A stretch of 64,000 bases of DNA from NCBI GenBank assembly GCA_029931535.1, contig JAQPZY010001620.1:578501-642500 (forward strand), given 5' to 3'. Both the position numbers and the translations under genes were made by a program. Below, piece by piece: positions 36,391 through 47,374 of this stretch. Each line of letters begins with the position of its first letter. Positions within the stretch are counted from its first letter, which is position 1. The notes beneath the pieces are model-generated. The model was given only the letters and a program-made list of their open reading frames with translations, was not told the origin of the DNA and made no database searches. The stretch is from Margaritifera margaritifera (Eukaryota; Mollusca; Bivalvia; Unionida; Margaritiferidae).

Positions 36391-36929
36391 TCAAATACTA
36401 CTACAGTTATTTCTAACAAATAGACAATATTGTAATTTTTTTAGTATGGTATCTCCATGACTGCCATCATTAAAGAGTACTTCCGAACAATGAGCTTTGG
36501 GATGCAATGCCAATTAAGGCATAACAATTTCATAGCACGTGTATTATGCCAGAACCATTATGTAAATACTTGCTGCGAAAGCAAGTGTCTGAGCCAAAGA
36601 CAGCTGACAACCCAATATTAATTAGTACGGTCAAATATTGTATATTACACGTGCTATATCTGCCCGACTAACCTCCGCTTGATCTGTAATTAAGACACCA
36701 GGTCGGAATAAGCTGAGTTGTGAATTTAGATCAGGCTTGATGTCCTGAATAGGTGACATGTTTATGTTTTGAAGGCAACGAATTTCTTTACTGGAATGCC
36801 ATTTCTTCGGGCCTTGGATTTTGAAATTTCATTAGCTGTTGCACTTATCAGGTATCAGAAGAAAGTTCTATAGGACAATGCGTATCATCAGAATATCATC
36901 CAAATCTAGGATCTCGAAAATATTCTGAA

Positions 36930-37282
36930 ACAGAGTAGGAGACTCAGTGGCTTAATCAATTAAACTAATATTACCATAAATAACTTTACCGATACATGTA
37001 TCATTATTTACACAACCATTGACTATATACAGGTTGGTTGCTTTAAGAAAATTAATAAATGTATGTCCCCAGTTGTTTGGTTTTCCATCATCTTCAGATA
37101 ATCTGTTCATAATGGCGTTTGCATCTAGAAATAAATAACCACTTGCTACAAAGCATCTTGAATACGTTCGGCTATATGATTATTTATATCAATAACGGGA
37201 AACAATACTTTTATTCTAGCATTAAAATCACCAAGTAAGCATACTTGATAGTATTTATCAGAAAAATTGAGTTAATCCATTT
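36930..37282 (-). pseudogene. LINE endonuclease (APE-type) remnant
   Basis: On the minus strand, DKYYQVCLLGDFNARI (about 37215-37262) matches the conserved GDFNAR motif of LINE endonucleases. It is followed, after stops and a frame change, by NAIMNRLSEDDGKPNNWGHTF and FLKATNLYIVNGCV (to about 36985). The order GDFN, N..G..L, K...L.I.NGR is that of the C-terminal half of the domain. It lies 5' of the reverse transcriptase remnant at 33.1-34.7 kb on the same strand, so both may belong to one copy. The 2.3-kb gap is longer than I would expect and contains the large inverted repeat, which could be a later insertion. Confidence 0.75.
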
Positions 37283-37299
37283 TCAAGTTCGATGAAACA

Positions 37300-37480
37300 A
37301 TCACTTCCCACATATATCGACCCTTCATGCGGGATATATATAACACGCACAGTCACTATGCATATATCTAGACCCTTCATGCAGGATATTTACATCATCA
37401 ACAATCAATTACTCAATTACCCCATATTTAGATCCTTCAGGCAGGATATATACAACACCCACATATCTAGACCCTTCGGG

Positions 37481-37539
<59 letters not shown>

Positions 37540-37540
37540 A
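37300..37540. repeat. Degenerate repeat ending in (AT)n
   Basis: Four diverged units with CATATCTAGACCCTTCATGC and GCAGGATATATACAACACCC; the last passes into an AT run at 37483-37538. Confidence 0.8.
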
Positions 37541-38529
37541 CACCCAGTATTAAATTATTACACTGTGGTTCGCCACGGAACTGAATTTTATATATACCTA
37601 ACCATAAAACTGAATTTCTGACAACATATTTTGCAGTACTTGAAACTCCAAGTTATTTCACATTTAACGAACTTTCGTATCCAACAAACTCTCTCGCACG
37701 AGATGGCTGTGTGACTGAACATTTTTGTTGGATGTCATAAATTCATTAGCCCGCTTAACAGATTGGTTTTTGTTGTCATACTCATTCTTTATTATGTCAT
37801 GCAGAACCCTGATGAAATCACAACTGTTCCCAAACTCATCAATACACTTCCTAAATTCGATTATTTCCGTGCCCAAAATTACTGACAGTTATAGCAATCC
37901 AATTCAATTAAGATTCAATGCTGTCTAATTTGCTAAATTTTCAGTAAAAAAAAAAAAAATGAAATGCTTATCAAACTTGTGTTCAATCTATTTGATGATT
38001 TCATTGATTCAGTGAACATTTGGTTGCACATTCACATTTGGTGCCATCAGCATTGCAGAAAAGTTGGAGGGGGTGTCGCTTGGGTAATGTCGGTTAGAGT
38101 AGCGCTTACTGCATTCATTTGTACTTGGGATTTGGGATGGGTGTGTCGAAAAAGCACACAGAATTGACAAGGTATATAAAAACTAATGGGTTCGAATATA
38201 TGGGGAAATAAATTAATTCGGCGCTGAAACTACTTTAATATTGAATTCGTTTCACAAAGTACATCGCAAATTGCTTAACAAGAGGCGCCCGTGCTACTCA
38301 GTTGTTTACATCTAACTCCAACCTACAACCTATGTATTGTTGTTCTTAACAGTAGCATTCTGGCTTTTTCTTTGTAGACTTAAGTGCCTCACAGATTAAC
38401 ATATTCATCCATATATACTCTTCCATATAGAGTGATTCAAGTTCCAAGCATCGCACTTACGAATTTAAAAGACAAAGTTACGAACTTTCTTCTCCGTTTG
38501 AACGACATTTTTTGTCAGCTACTCCAGCC
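37541..38529. other. No gene seen
   Basis: Unassigned. A 70-residue minus-strand frame at 37664-37876 lies upstream of the LINE endonuclease remnant in the same direction, but no similarity was recognised. Confidence 0.45.
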
Positions 38530-39031
38530 AATTAGTTTTTGTGCTCCGCTCCAGCCGTCTTCAGAGTGTATAGAGACATAAAAAAATTAGTTTTTGTGCT
38601 CCGCTCCAGCCATGTTCAGAGTGTATACAGACATAAAAATTAGTTTTTGTGCTCCGCTCCAGCCATCTTCAGAGTGTATACAGACATAAAAAATTAGTTT
38701 TTGTGCTCCGCTCCAGCCATCTTCAGAGTGTATACAGACATAAAAAATTAGTTTTTGTGCTCCGCTCCAGCCATCTTCAGAGTGTATACAGACATAACAA
38801 TTAGTTTTGTGCTCCGCTCCAGCCATCTTCAGAGTGTATACAGACATAACAATTAGTTTTTGTGCTCCGCTCCAGCCATCTTCAGAGTGTATACAGACAT
38901 AACAATTAGTTTTTGTGCTCCGCTCCAGCCATCTTCAGAGTGTATACAGACATAACAATTAGTTTTTGTGCTCCGCTCCAGCCATCTTCAGAGTGTATAC
39001 AGACATAACAATTAGTTTTTGTGCTCCGCTC
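38530..39031. repeat. 53-bp minisatellite, about 9.5 units
   Basis: Units contain AATTAGTTTTTGTGCTCCGC then TCCAGCCATCTTCAGAGTGT and ATACAGACATAA. The first units end in AAAAA and the last ones in AACA, so two variants are clustered. Minus-strand frames reading EDGWSGAQK are incidental. Confidence 0.95.
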
Positions 39032-39973
39032 TGGAGGTTTGAGTAGTTGACAAAAGAAAAAAGCGAAATTTGCGCTGGATTAGAACGGTAACTGTCTAGA
39101 AGTGAAGGTGGATGTTGAGACTAACCATGCATACCATATTTTGTACCTTAAATATACGCAAGCCCTCGACAACTTTTGCCATCATATTTGCTGGCAGACG
39201 TCCTAGTTTTTCCCAAGATCAATTCGTGAATGAGGCGCTATCTCTGAATAGGACAGTATTATCCAAATTACTAAAAAAAACTATTCCGAGATAGAGCCAA
39301 CTCAGTCTATGCTGAAGAGTGTAAATATAAATGATAAAGACAATGCGTATTTTCCAAGATGAGTTGCTGACCAACAACATCAATATTAAATGAGGCAATG
39401 ATAATTTAATGACTTCATTTTGTATTATTTACATGTAATTTTAGATCGAAAATGACGAAATTCCGAAACTTAACATATCAACCACCAACTTTGAGTCAGT
39501 TGCTGTTTGTTCTACATTTTAACGGGCCACCAGCCAGTCTTATTAAGGACAACGCGTGAACCTGCTAGAGGAGGCATGCAGTCTTAATCGTTAGACATCT
39601 AGACACTTTACACAATGTTAAAGGTATATATTCCATTTGTAATACATTGATTATTTAATAAAGGTTTATTGCTTACAAGATATGCCAGAATATTAATAAG
39701 TTAATATCTAATTTGAAAATGTTGCTTATTGATGTGTTCTAATATTCTCATCATATTATTACTTGTACTTTTTAAATTTTGCTTTCATATAACTTCTTTC
39801 CATTTCTTTTTGTTTGTATTTTCAGTACTCGTTAATACTTGCGATTCCTCCTTCGTTGCACTGCAGAAAATTAAAAAAAATAAATAAGTAGTGTTTTGTT
39901 GCTACGTAGGAGCTTGAAATAAGCCAGTGTACTTGTTGTTCAAACATCGATATGTTGATACATTTATTCAATG
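39032..39973. other. No gene seen
   Basis: Unassigned AT-rich sequence between a minisatellite and the mariner. Confidence 0.5.
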
Positions 39974-41297
39974 CGAGGGGCATTTATAAAGCTTTTAATA
40001 TGAGTGCGCTGTAAAACAAGTTCTTCAATGGTGAACGGTATGTTAGTGTATCACCTCAAGGTACTCCCATGCGCCTCTACACACTTTCTCAGTCTGCTTA
40101 TCCAATCATTAAATGCCATTTTGTGTTCTCTTTTTGGTATGCTGTTCATACTCTGGAAACTGCACTTCAAACCACACTGCGGTTTTCAAATCGTCCGCCC
40201 ATCAGCGAAACTTTGATAACGGGTTGTAGCCAAAATTCAGTTGGAGCTAAATCAGGGATGTAGGGAGGACGTGGCAAAGTTTAGATGCTGTGCTCCTTCA
40301 GGAAGTCTGTCACGACGGCGAATGTATGCGCAGGTGTGTTGTCATGGAGTGGGTGGATACCTCGAGTATCGGTGCGCGGACGGGTGGTTCGGTATTGTCC
40401 CACAAATTTTGGCATACTTTGGAGGCATAAAAATGTTAAGTTACAGTAGCAGAGTCAGGCACAGGTACCTGGACGACAAGGTCTTTTGCATCGAAAAATA
40501 ATGCCTCTAAAATTCTGTTGAAATTCATAACATTTGTCGAGCGATTGGTGGTCTCTACTCGTTTTTTCCGATCCAAAGTTTACTATTTTCTCTTGAGTCG
40601 GGATTTAAAAAGCAAATCCATGTTTTCACTACTTGTGACATTCTCATTCAAACGTCTATGGTCACTCTTTTCAGGTTCGGAGAGTAGCTGTTTGGCAATT
40701 TCAACCCAGGTCAGTTTTTGATCAACCGTCAAGAAATGTGAACTCATCTTGCAAAAACCTTTATGACCTTCAAATTTGTTCTTCAATGTATTAAAAACAG
40801 TTGACGAATTGATACCCCTGATAATAGAAACATCTTCCACTGTGTATAGAGCATCTTCATCAATTGCTTCCTTCACAGCGGACACTTCCAGTTCACCAAT
40901 CGCAGACAACGGTCTTCCGGAATGTGGGTCATCTTCCAAGGATTCGCGACCTTCTTTGAAACTATGAAACCACCTCAAAATTGTAGGAAATGACAGAGAG
41001 CTACATCCGTAAACTTTATCCAAGTTGGAATTGGAATCAGTCAGAGAGTTGCCTAAGAGCGCCCGGATTTTACAATATCCTCTTTGCACTGTAGCAGAAT
41101 TGTTCTCCTTCTCCAACATTTTTATGTCACTGTCGTTTACCTATGTTATGTCACACGCATATATATGCCGGTACAGCTGCATATCATTTTAAATAATGTT
41201 ATTTGTCTATCGATCAGCATTAAATTTATTGACAGATTTGAAAACAACAGCATATAAGTATAACAAAATATTCAGAACTTTTCAAATACCCGTCGTA
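39974..41297 (-). mobile_element. Complete but inactive mariner transposon, 1.32 kb
   Basis: The left end CGAGGGGCATTTATAAAG (39974 onward) and the reverse complement of the right end, CGACGGGTATTTGAAAAG (ending 41297), match at 14 of 18 positions, and the similarity continues for about ten more bases (CTTTTAATAT and TTCTGAATAT). A TA follows the right end; the left flank has TG, probably a mutated TA. The length and a transposase about 180 bases inside the right end are typical of mariner. Confidence 0.85.
40020..41119 (-). pseudogene. Mariner transposase, multiply broken
   Basis: From ATG at 41117-41119 the first 178 codons are open. The N-terminal helix-turn-helix region has RGYCKIRALLGNS, VYGCSS, ILRWFHSFKEGRESLEDDP and HSGRP, followed by FCKMSSHFLTVDQK, VEIAKQLL and FEKSD-like EPEKSD. 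The first catalytic aspartate block, normally TGDET, reads TSSEN, so that Asp is lost. After a stop at 40583-40585 and a frame change, the frame reads LWIGKNE, RPPIARQ, then RPRTDTRGIHPLHDNTPAH (second Asp intact) and PPYIPDLAPTEFWL. In the last, the third acidic residue is Glu instead of the mariner Asp. C-terminal GGRFENR and MGVP remain. At least four stops prevent function. Confidence 0.88.
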
Positions 41298-42278
41298 TAT
41301 TGATGTATCTTGTTATGTTAATATGTAATATTGTTAAAACTAACGATTTAATTTTTTATGTTGTCATTTTCATAGAAAAATCAAATCTTCTGAGTATGTC
41401 TGGGGAGAAATGTAGCTGTGCTGTATGTTCGCTGCTTTGCTAAATTAACTTTAGTTTCGCACGTTACAATACAGACAACCAAGTGATTCAAGACTAACAG
41501 TAGAGAACGATTTCCTAAAACAGTACAACTGTCAGGAATTATAATATCACGCATATCTCTTCCATAAACCTTTAAGTATTGCGTTTATCTTTTGAAAGAT
41601 CTTTTGCCTATCAAATTTTACGAACAAAAGGCTAAGATAGAGTTGCGGGGGTAGTAGAGTTGCGGGGGTAGAGGTACAGGAGTGGGGGCTTCGATTGGAG
41701 AAAATAAAAACAACTCCGGCCCAAAAATTTGTTTTGAAAAATAAAAGTACTCTGATCTGCTCCAGTGTCTGTGTGTATGTACTACGTTGTTGTATGCAAA
41801 AAAATGATGTATTTCATACAATAGAGAAAGTGTTCTTGCTCTAATAGAGAATCCCACCTTCCAGGAAATTAAACAGCTGTGTAGCTATTGAGAGAGTGAC
41901 AGGCCAAAGGCAGAAATATATCAAAATATATCAGATTAGAAAATCAGAACAACAGACGGGTTAAAGAAAAAACAAATAATCAAAGATTTTCTGGCTCTGT
42001 GAGTATTTAATTATGCAATTTTGCCGCATAAAAAACAACAGGTAATGGCAAAGAAGCAGCTCATGAATCTCAAGCGTAAACACCCATTTAATGTCATTGT
42101 CTTCTATATCATTGCTGAGGAAATGTATATGCGGAGATAAACTACTAAGACTATCAGAGTTTAATCTGCAAGTCAAATAAGTGATTTGTATCTGCATAGC
42201 ATACAAGAATATATGAAAAAGGATACATAATTATGGTTATTTGACCTGTAAGAATATATATGACATATATTCAACCCC

Positions 42279-42280
<2 letters not shown>
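41298..42280. other. No gene seen
   Basis: Unassigned AT-rich sequence with a short GTTGCGGGGGTAG direct repeat at about 41641-41671. Confidence 0.5.
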
Positions 42281-42326
<46 letters not shown>

Positions 42327-42347
42327 TGTGTGTGTGTGTGTGTGTGT
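42281..42347. repeat. (AT)n(GT)n microsatellite
   Basis: AT at 42281-42323 followed by GT to 42347. Confidence 0.96.
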
Positions 42348-42633
42348 TTTGTAGCCTGCAATAGTCTCACATGATGTAGTTTTACAAGCAATTCTATAAA
42401 TAACCAAGGTACAAAATACACTAATAATGGCCCTAAATATTTTACCAACCTTTTGATTAAGTGGATTATAGGCAAGTCAAATTTTAACCAAAAATAAGCA
42501 ATTCAATATGTTTTATCCTTCTTTGTTCTCCTAGAAAATTAAGAGACGAAGTACAATGTTCAACCGAACGTACGCGTTAATGATAGTATCACAAAAAGTT
42601 TAAATTGCTATCTTAACTTCTGTTGCCAGGACA

Positions 42634-42641
42634 CAATTTAC
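42634..42641. repeat. Target site duplication, left copy
   Basis: CAATTTAC abuts the left MITE terminus; CATTTTAC (42903-42910) abuts the right one, 7 of 8 matching. Confidence 0.7.
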
Positions 42642-42902
42642 CAGTGGCGGCGCGACGGGGGGGGGGGGGGGGGGGCGGGCGGGAGGCTCCGGGGGAGGGG
42701 GCAATTGCGCCGAGGAAGGGGGCGCCAACGGGAGATTTTTTCCACCCACCCCACCCCCAAACTCCGATTCAGGGCTTAGATCTTAGATGGGGGGTCGGGG
42801 GTGGCGGTTGACAACTGACATTAAAACTATTCTCTGTGGCAAAGTAGGGGCGCCATTAAAGAACATTGCCCCCTGGCGCCGCGAACCCTTGCGCCGACAC
42901 TA
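42642..42902. mobile_element. hAT-type MITE, 261 bp
   Basis: Left terminus CAGTGGCGGCGCGACGGG; reverse complement of the right end TAGTGTCGGCGCAAGGGT, matching at 14 of 18 positions. Target duplication is 8 bases with one mismatch. The interior is GC-rich with a long G run (42656-42675) and carries TTCTCTGTGGCAAAGTAGGG and GCGCCATTAAAGAACATTGC, shared with the fragment at 29325-29558. No coding capacity. Confidence 0.8.
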
Positions 42903-42910
42903 CATTTTAC

Positions 42911-43240
42911 AGAGAAATAGAAGAAGAAAAAATATAATTCGCTTACTTTCTTTTTAGTTTTTCTTTCTCAATCGTATGTTAAAATAAACTGTAATAAAAA
43001 AGACAAATATGGATGCGTCTACATCCCAAACAACCTTTGCATTTCGCACGCTGCAATATTGTTATCTGAGAATTAGTTCGGATACAAAAAGAAACCATTT
43101 CATTATTATGAAACTTTATCCACAATAACAATATTGTTGAGTGTCCAATATGTTATCCATTTCTGGAAGTAATTTAACTCGGAATGCTTTTTTTTTTTTT
43201 TTGGGGGGGGGGTTGGGTTATAAAGTAATCGCTCCATGAT
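42911..43240. other. No gene seen
   Basis: Unassigned; T run then G run at about 43190-43212. Confidence 0.5.
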
Positions 43241-43400
<160 letters not shown>

Positions 43401-44173
43401 GAGGAACTCGTCTGACCAAATTAAGGATTTATATTCTTCTAGAAGAGGCTTTAAGTTCTAAGATTTTCTTTGCAGCATCTACGGATGAGATTCAATGTAC
43501 CGCATTAAATGCCATACAATTGCATTGTTGGGTTGACAAAAACGTGCTTTAAATATACACAAATCATGACGTCATGGAAGTGTGATGATTTTCTATGTAT
43601 AAAATATACATGTGACATTGAAATGAGTGACAACAATAATCTTACAGCATAGTGTGTGAAAAGAACTAAGCACAACGATAAACTCATGACTGCAACACAT
43701 GTTCTCCAATAGCACGTGTATTCTTGGTCATTTTCTTTCTACATGCAGCGTTTATATACAAACCAACCATATACAACGTCTAATAAAGGAATTTTTTTGT
43801 CTTCTTCTATGCCCTGCATAATACATAATAGTTAAATATTTTATTATCAATCATTAATTTTACGAATGGAAGATGTCTTAAAAAGCGGTGTACTACACTG
43901 TAACAGTCTTTTATTTTTCATTAAAAGCGCTCCCCCCCCCCCCCCCATCACCACCACCAGCACAAAAGAACCCTAAATATTAATCGATTGCTGACTCTTC
44001 CCATAGTTGTATAAAGTGTCTACTCTGCAGATCTAAAACAATGTATATTTTGCTGTCTCAAGAACTGTCACAATGGCAACTTTCGCGCAGAGTTATTTTC
44101 TTGGTTTAGTTACCATAGATAGGATCGCCTTTACCTGTCTTTTTTTATGATCATCATCCAACGCCCTCTTAGC

Positions 44174-44219
<46 letters not shown>

Positions 44220-45946
44220 GTACACGTATTTGGACACTACATACCATAAGATGGGTGAATTTTCTATGTTAAATTCATTATTGACCTAGGTATGGAGGAA
44301 AACAAATTACTTTTCTGAACAAGTTAAAGAGTATGCTTTTCTTGATAAACCTTTACTCTTGGGAGCTTCATGTACAGGATCTACTATCGTTTACTTTACG
44401 CGCAGTTACTAGATACAATCAACATGCAGAAAATAGCACGGTGTTTCCAAAGACAATTGGAAGCCTCGTAATATTGAGCGTGGTAGTTAATGTTTTTGGC
44501 TGCCATATGTATAAGTTAAAAAAATTTTTTTTTTAAAAATCTACATCGAAGAGAGACAGAGAGCGGGGGGGGGGGGGGGGGCGTTGTATTCATCGTAATT
44601 CAAAACGAAAGACATCAGAGGGCCAGCGTTATATTTTATATTCCCTTGAAAATATCAACATAACAAAGCCGTGTATGATTTTCCTATAGTCAAAACGAAC
44701 CGACAATTTAGAATGTGATACGATTATGACTATATGCCAATCAGTGAATCAATTAATCAAGCAATCCGATGAATCTCTCCGTCAAACTATCTAAAGCATT
44801 TGGAGATAATTCTTTTACCTGTTTGACAGAAAATGGCAATATAGGAGAGCAAATGTGATATCCCTTATTAATTAAAGTACTGCCAGCAAATACAAATTTT
44901 ATCTATAGAAAATCAGAGATATATACTTTTTTACTTAGTCCTAGGCTTTATAATTTAAGACGAAAAATGAGACATTTTCAATTTGAACAGAGCTGACTGG
45001 TTTGTAGCTTGTAATAGGACAGAAATATGTCTTCAATACTCGGAACTTAGAAGTAGTAAAGTGGACATAATGACATTGCGGGTCTTTTAAATCAAAGCAT
45101 TGATTTGGTTTGTATAAACACGTCACTGTTGTCCAATGCTCAATGTGCAAAATGCTTTTCACACATATGCCAGAGATTGTACAGTGGAATAAAAGCATAA
45201 ATTACTTGTCTATAAAAAGCAGTATGACTTTGCTTAAGTATTGCTTTAAAATTCTATAAAAATGATTATGCTCTTTCTGGAACAATTCAACAAAAACTTA
45301 TAACAAAAATCTCAGGAAAAATGTCACGCATCACAAGCTTTCATAAATTAAGAAAAATTATCGTAAAAGACTCTTCTATGAGAAGATATATGTATATCAC
45401 AATATAGCCTTCCTTTCATTTATACATACAGTAAAGTGAAAACTATGAAACCAGTTAATAACGGATTATATCAGAACTTGTACTGCTGATATTATGCACA
45501 CATACCTTTGTTTGCAGTTCAACCTGTGTGTGCTCACTCTCCTGAGTATTCTTAAATTCGACTTTGATGCTTTTAGTCATCACGCATAAAACGGTAATCC
45601 GAAGAGTACTTGAAGTATATCCACTAAAAGATTTAAATCTTTTAAAATATAATAAATAAATCCTTTCATAGACAGGCTTCATTGATAAAACAATAACAAC
45701 CACAATCTGGCAAGATGCGTGTTAATTCTCGCTAGCATCAGCGGCTGAATTAGCACTTTGTTCAAAATGAATGGATTTCCAAAAGTGTCTTCGAGTTCAA
45801 GCACCGTCCGCTTCTCTAGGAAACGAAATGCAACAAAATGCTGCGGAGACATATTGTGGAAAATAGTTCATACGTATGTACATCATTGTTTTCAGTACCA
45901 GCAGTAAATTTTTATAATAAATACTGAAATGGATTATAAATAAATT
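43401..45946. other. No gene seen; homopolymers inside
   Basis: This lies downstream of the GPCR stop and so probably includes its 3' UTR (transcription runs toward lower coordinates). An isolated CRE (TGACGTCA) lies at 43567-43574. Homopolymers: C at 43932-43946, A at 44176-44218, G at 44565-44581. No poly(A) signal could be assigned with confidence. Confidence 0.4.
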
Positions 45947-47374
45947 TTAAATTCTGGTGTCTCCATAATGTCTTGAACTGCCATTGCCCACCTGAACAAC
46001 AGTTTGTCCTTGACTGTTATATCTCACTACAGAGTCATGCGGTGGTCGCAAGTTTTCTCGTACATGTGTATCTGCCAAGCCGTATTGTTCGGCATAGCTT
46101 TCAGAACGTAAACGAATATTAATCCCTTTACATCTCAAACATAAAATTTCCTTAAAAGGCGTTCTAAATTCACGATTAAAGCGCGCATAAATCACCGGAT
46201 TTAAGAATGAATTGAAATACCCAAGCCACAAAAAGATGCTCGTTATCCACATTGGTATGGCATCTTTAGCGAAGGGTCGAATCACAGCTAGAATAAAGAA
46301 AGGAAGCCAACACAGGGTGAATCCACCCATAATAATTCCCAGTGTTTTTGTCGCTTTTCTCTCCTTTGAAGCAGACGAAGATTTCGAAGTTCTCGAGATC
46401 AAAGACTTAAGAGTAAAACGACGCTTTTGCAGTTGCTTCTTCGACGAAACAAGCATGTCCGTTGTTTCGTCATCTTGAGTGGCACCTCCGTTACGGATAG
46501 TTCCATTCGGAAGAGTAAGATTATCGCTAGCGCCACTGCTTCGTGTTGACTTCGTGCACAAGTTAACCTGTTCATTACCTCTATCAAAACTACCTAGCTT
46601 TGACTTCGCCTCACTTTTGGCAATTTTGGATGACACTCTCCAAATTCGGAAATACACCACAATCATCACAGTCAGCGGCAAGTAAAAGGCCCCTAGAGTT
46701 GCATAGATTTGATATCCAATAGCTTGACTTATCGTACATTCAAAAGGCGGTCTCTCAGCCTTCCAGCCGAAAAGAGGTGGCACTGATATAAGCACAGATG
46801 AGACCCAGACGCCTGTTATCATAATGGCCATTCTTTTGGGCGTCCTTTTCATGGCGTATTGAAAAGGTTTTGTGATGACAAAATATCTGTCCACACTTAT
46901 CATACATAAATTTAGGATTGATGCTGTGCACATTGTTACGTCTAGCGAAGTGAATATATCACAAACGATGTCACTGAATGGCCAATATCCCAACACTTCG
47001 TTCATCGATGCAAATGGCATGACAGCCAAGGCAACCAACAAATCTGAGAGTGCCAACGATAAGATAAGCAAATTTGAAGGCGACTGTAACCTCTTCACTA
47101 TGGATATTGCAATACATACAAGAGAATTTCCGACAAAAGTTCCTACAAGTATTGCTCCTAGAATGATGCATATCAAAACCTGCTGCCATAGCTGATACAA
47201 TGGTGGTGGTGGGGCGACAATATCCTCTGTCGGAGACGGGGATGTGCCATTTGGAAGCAACGAAATGTTTCTCGTTGAAAGAAATACATTGAATGTGCTG
47301 TTATAGTCTCCAGCAATATATATGTGTTTATCAGAGGTAACATTCCCGCCAATTGAAATATCGGACACATCCAT
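45947..47374 (-). CDS. Serotonin receptor-like GPCR (5-HT7/5-HT1 type)
   Basis: An intact single-exon class A GPCR of 475 residues, acting at the plasma membrane and expected to bind a biogenic amine. Start chosen at the first ATG (47372-47374; G at -3 and +4) after an in-frame TGA; the frame also runs five codons upstream to a TTG. The N-terminus has four N-glycosylation sequons (Asn 11, 25, 36, 42). TM1 about 66-91 with GNSLV; TM2 about 103-126 with LSLALSD; TM3 about 138-162 with Cys138, the amine-binding Asp145 (3.32) and DRY 162-164; TM4 about 183-205; Cys213 in ECL2 for the disulfide; TM5 about 222-245 with Pro233; long ICL3 about 246-336 rich in Ser, Lys and Arg; TM6 with CWLPFF (Trp356); TM7 with WLGY (Trp383, Tyr386) and NPVIY 392-396. 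Cys412/Cys415 could be palmitoylated. TM6 (TLGIIMGGFTLCWLPFFILA) and TM3-TM4 (CTASILNLCMISVDRYFVIT, VPPLFGW) resemble 5-HT7 most. Position 5.42 is Ala. Subtype needs a phylogeny. Confidence 0.93.
   Translation of the reverse strand: MDVSDISIGGNVTSDKHIYIAGDYNSTFNVFLSTRNISLLPNGTSPSPTEDIVAPPPPLYQLWQQVLICIILGAILVGTFVGNSLVCIAISIVKRLQSPSNLLILSLALSDLLVALAVMPFASMNEVLGYWPFSDIVCDIFTSLDVTMCTASILNLCMISVDRYFVITKPFQYAMKRTPKRMAIMITGVWVSSVLISVPPLFGWKAERPPFECTISQAIGYQIYATLGAFYLPLTVMIVVYFRIWRVSSKIAKSEAKSKLGSFDRGNEQVNLCTKSTRSSGASDNLTLPNGTIRNGGATQDDETTDMLVSSKKQLQKRRFTLKSLISRTSKSSSASKERKATKTLGIIMGGFTLCWLPFFILAVIRPFAKDAIPMWITSIFLWLGYFNSFLNPVIYARFNREFRTPFKEILCLRCKGINIRLRSESYAEQYGLADTHVRENLRPPHDSVVRYNSQGQTVVQVGNGSSRHYGDTRI

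Noticed and set aside
38587..38847. Minus-strand repeat peptide with EDGWSGAQK units
   Set aside because: A 53-bp minisatellite read out of phase; unit length is not a multiple of three.
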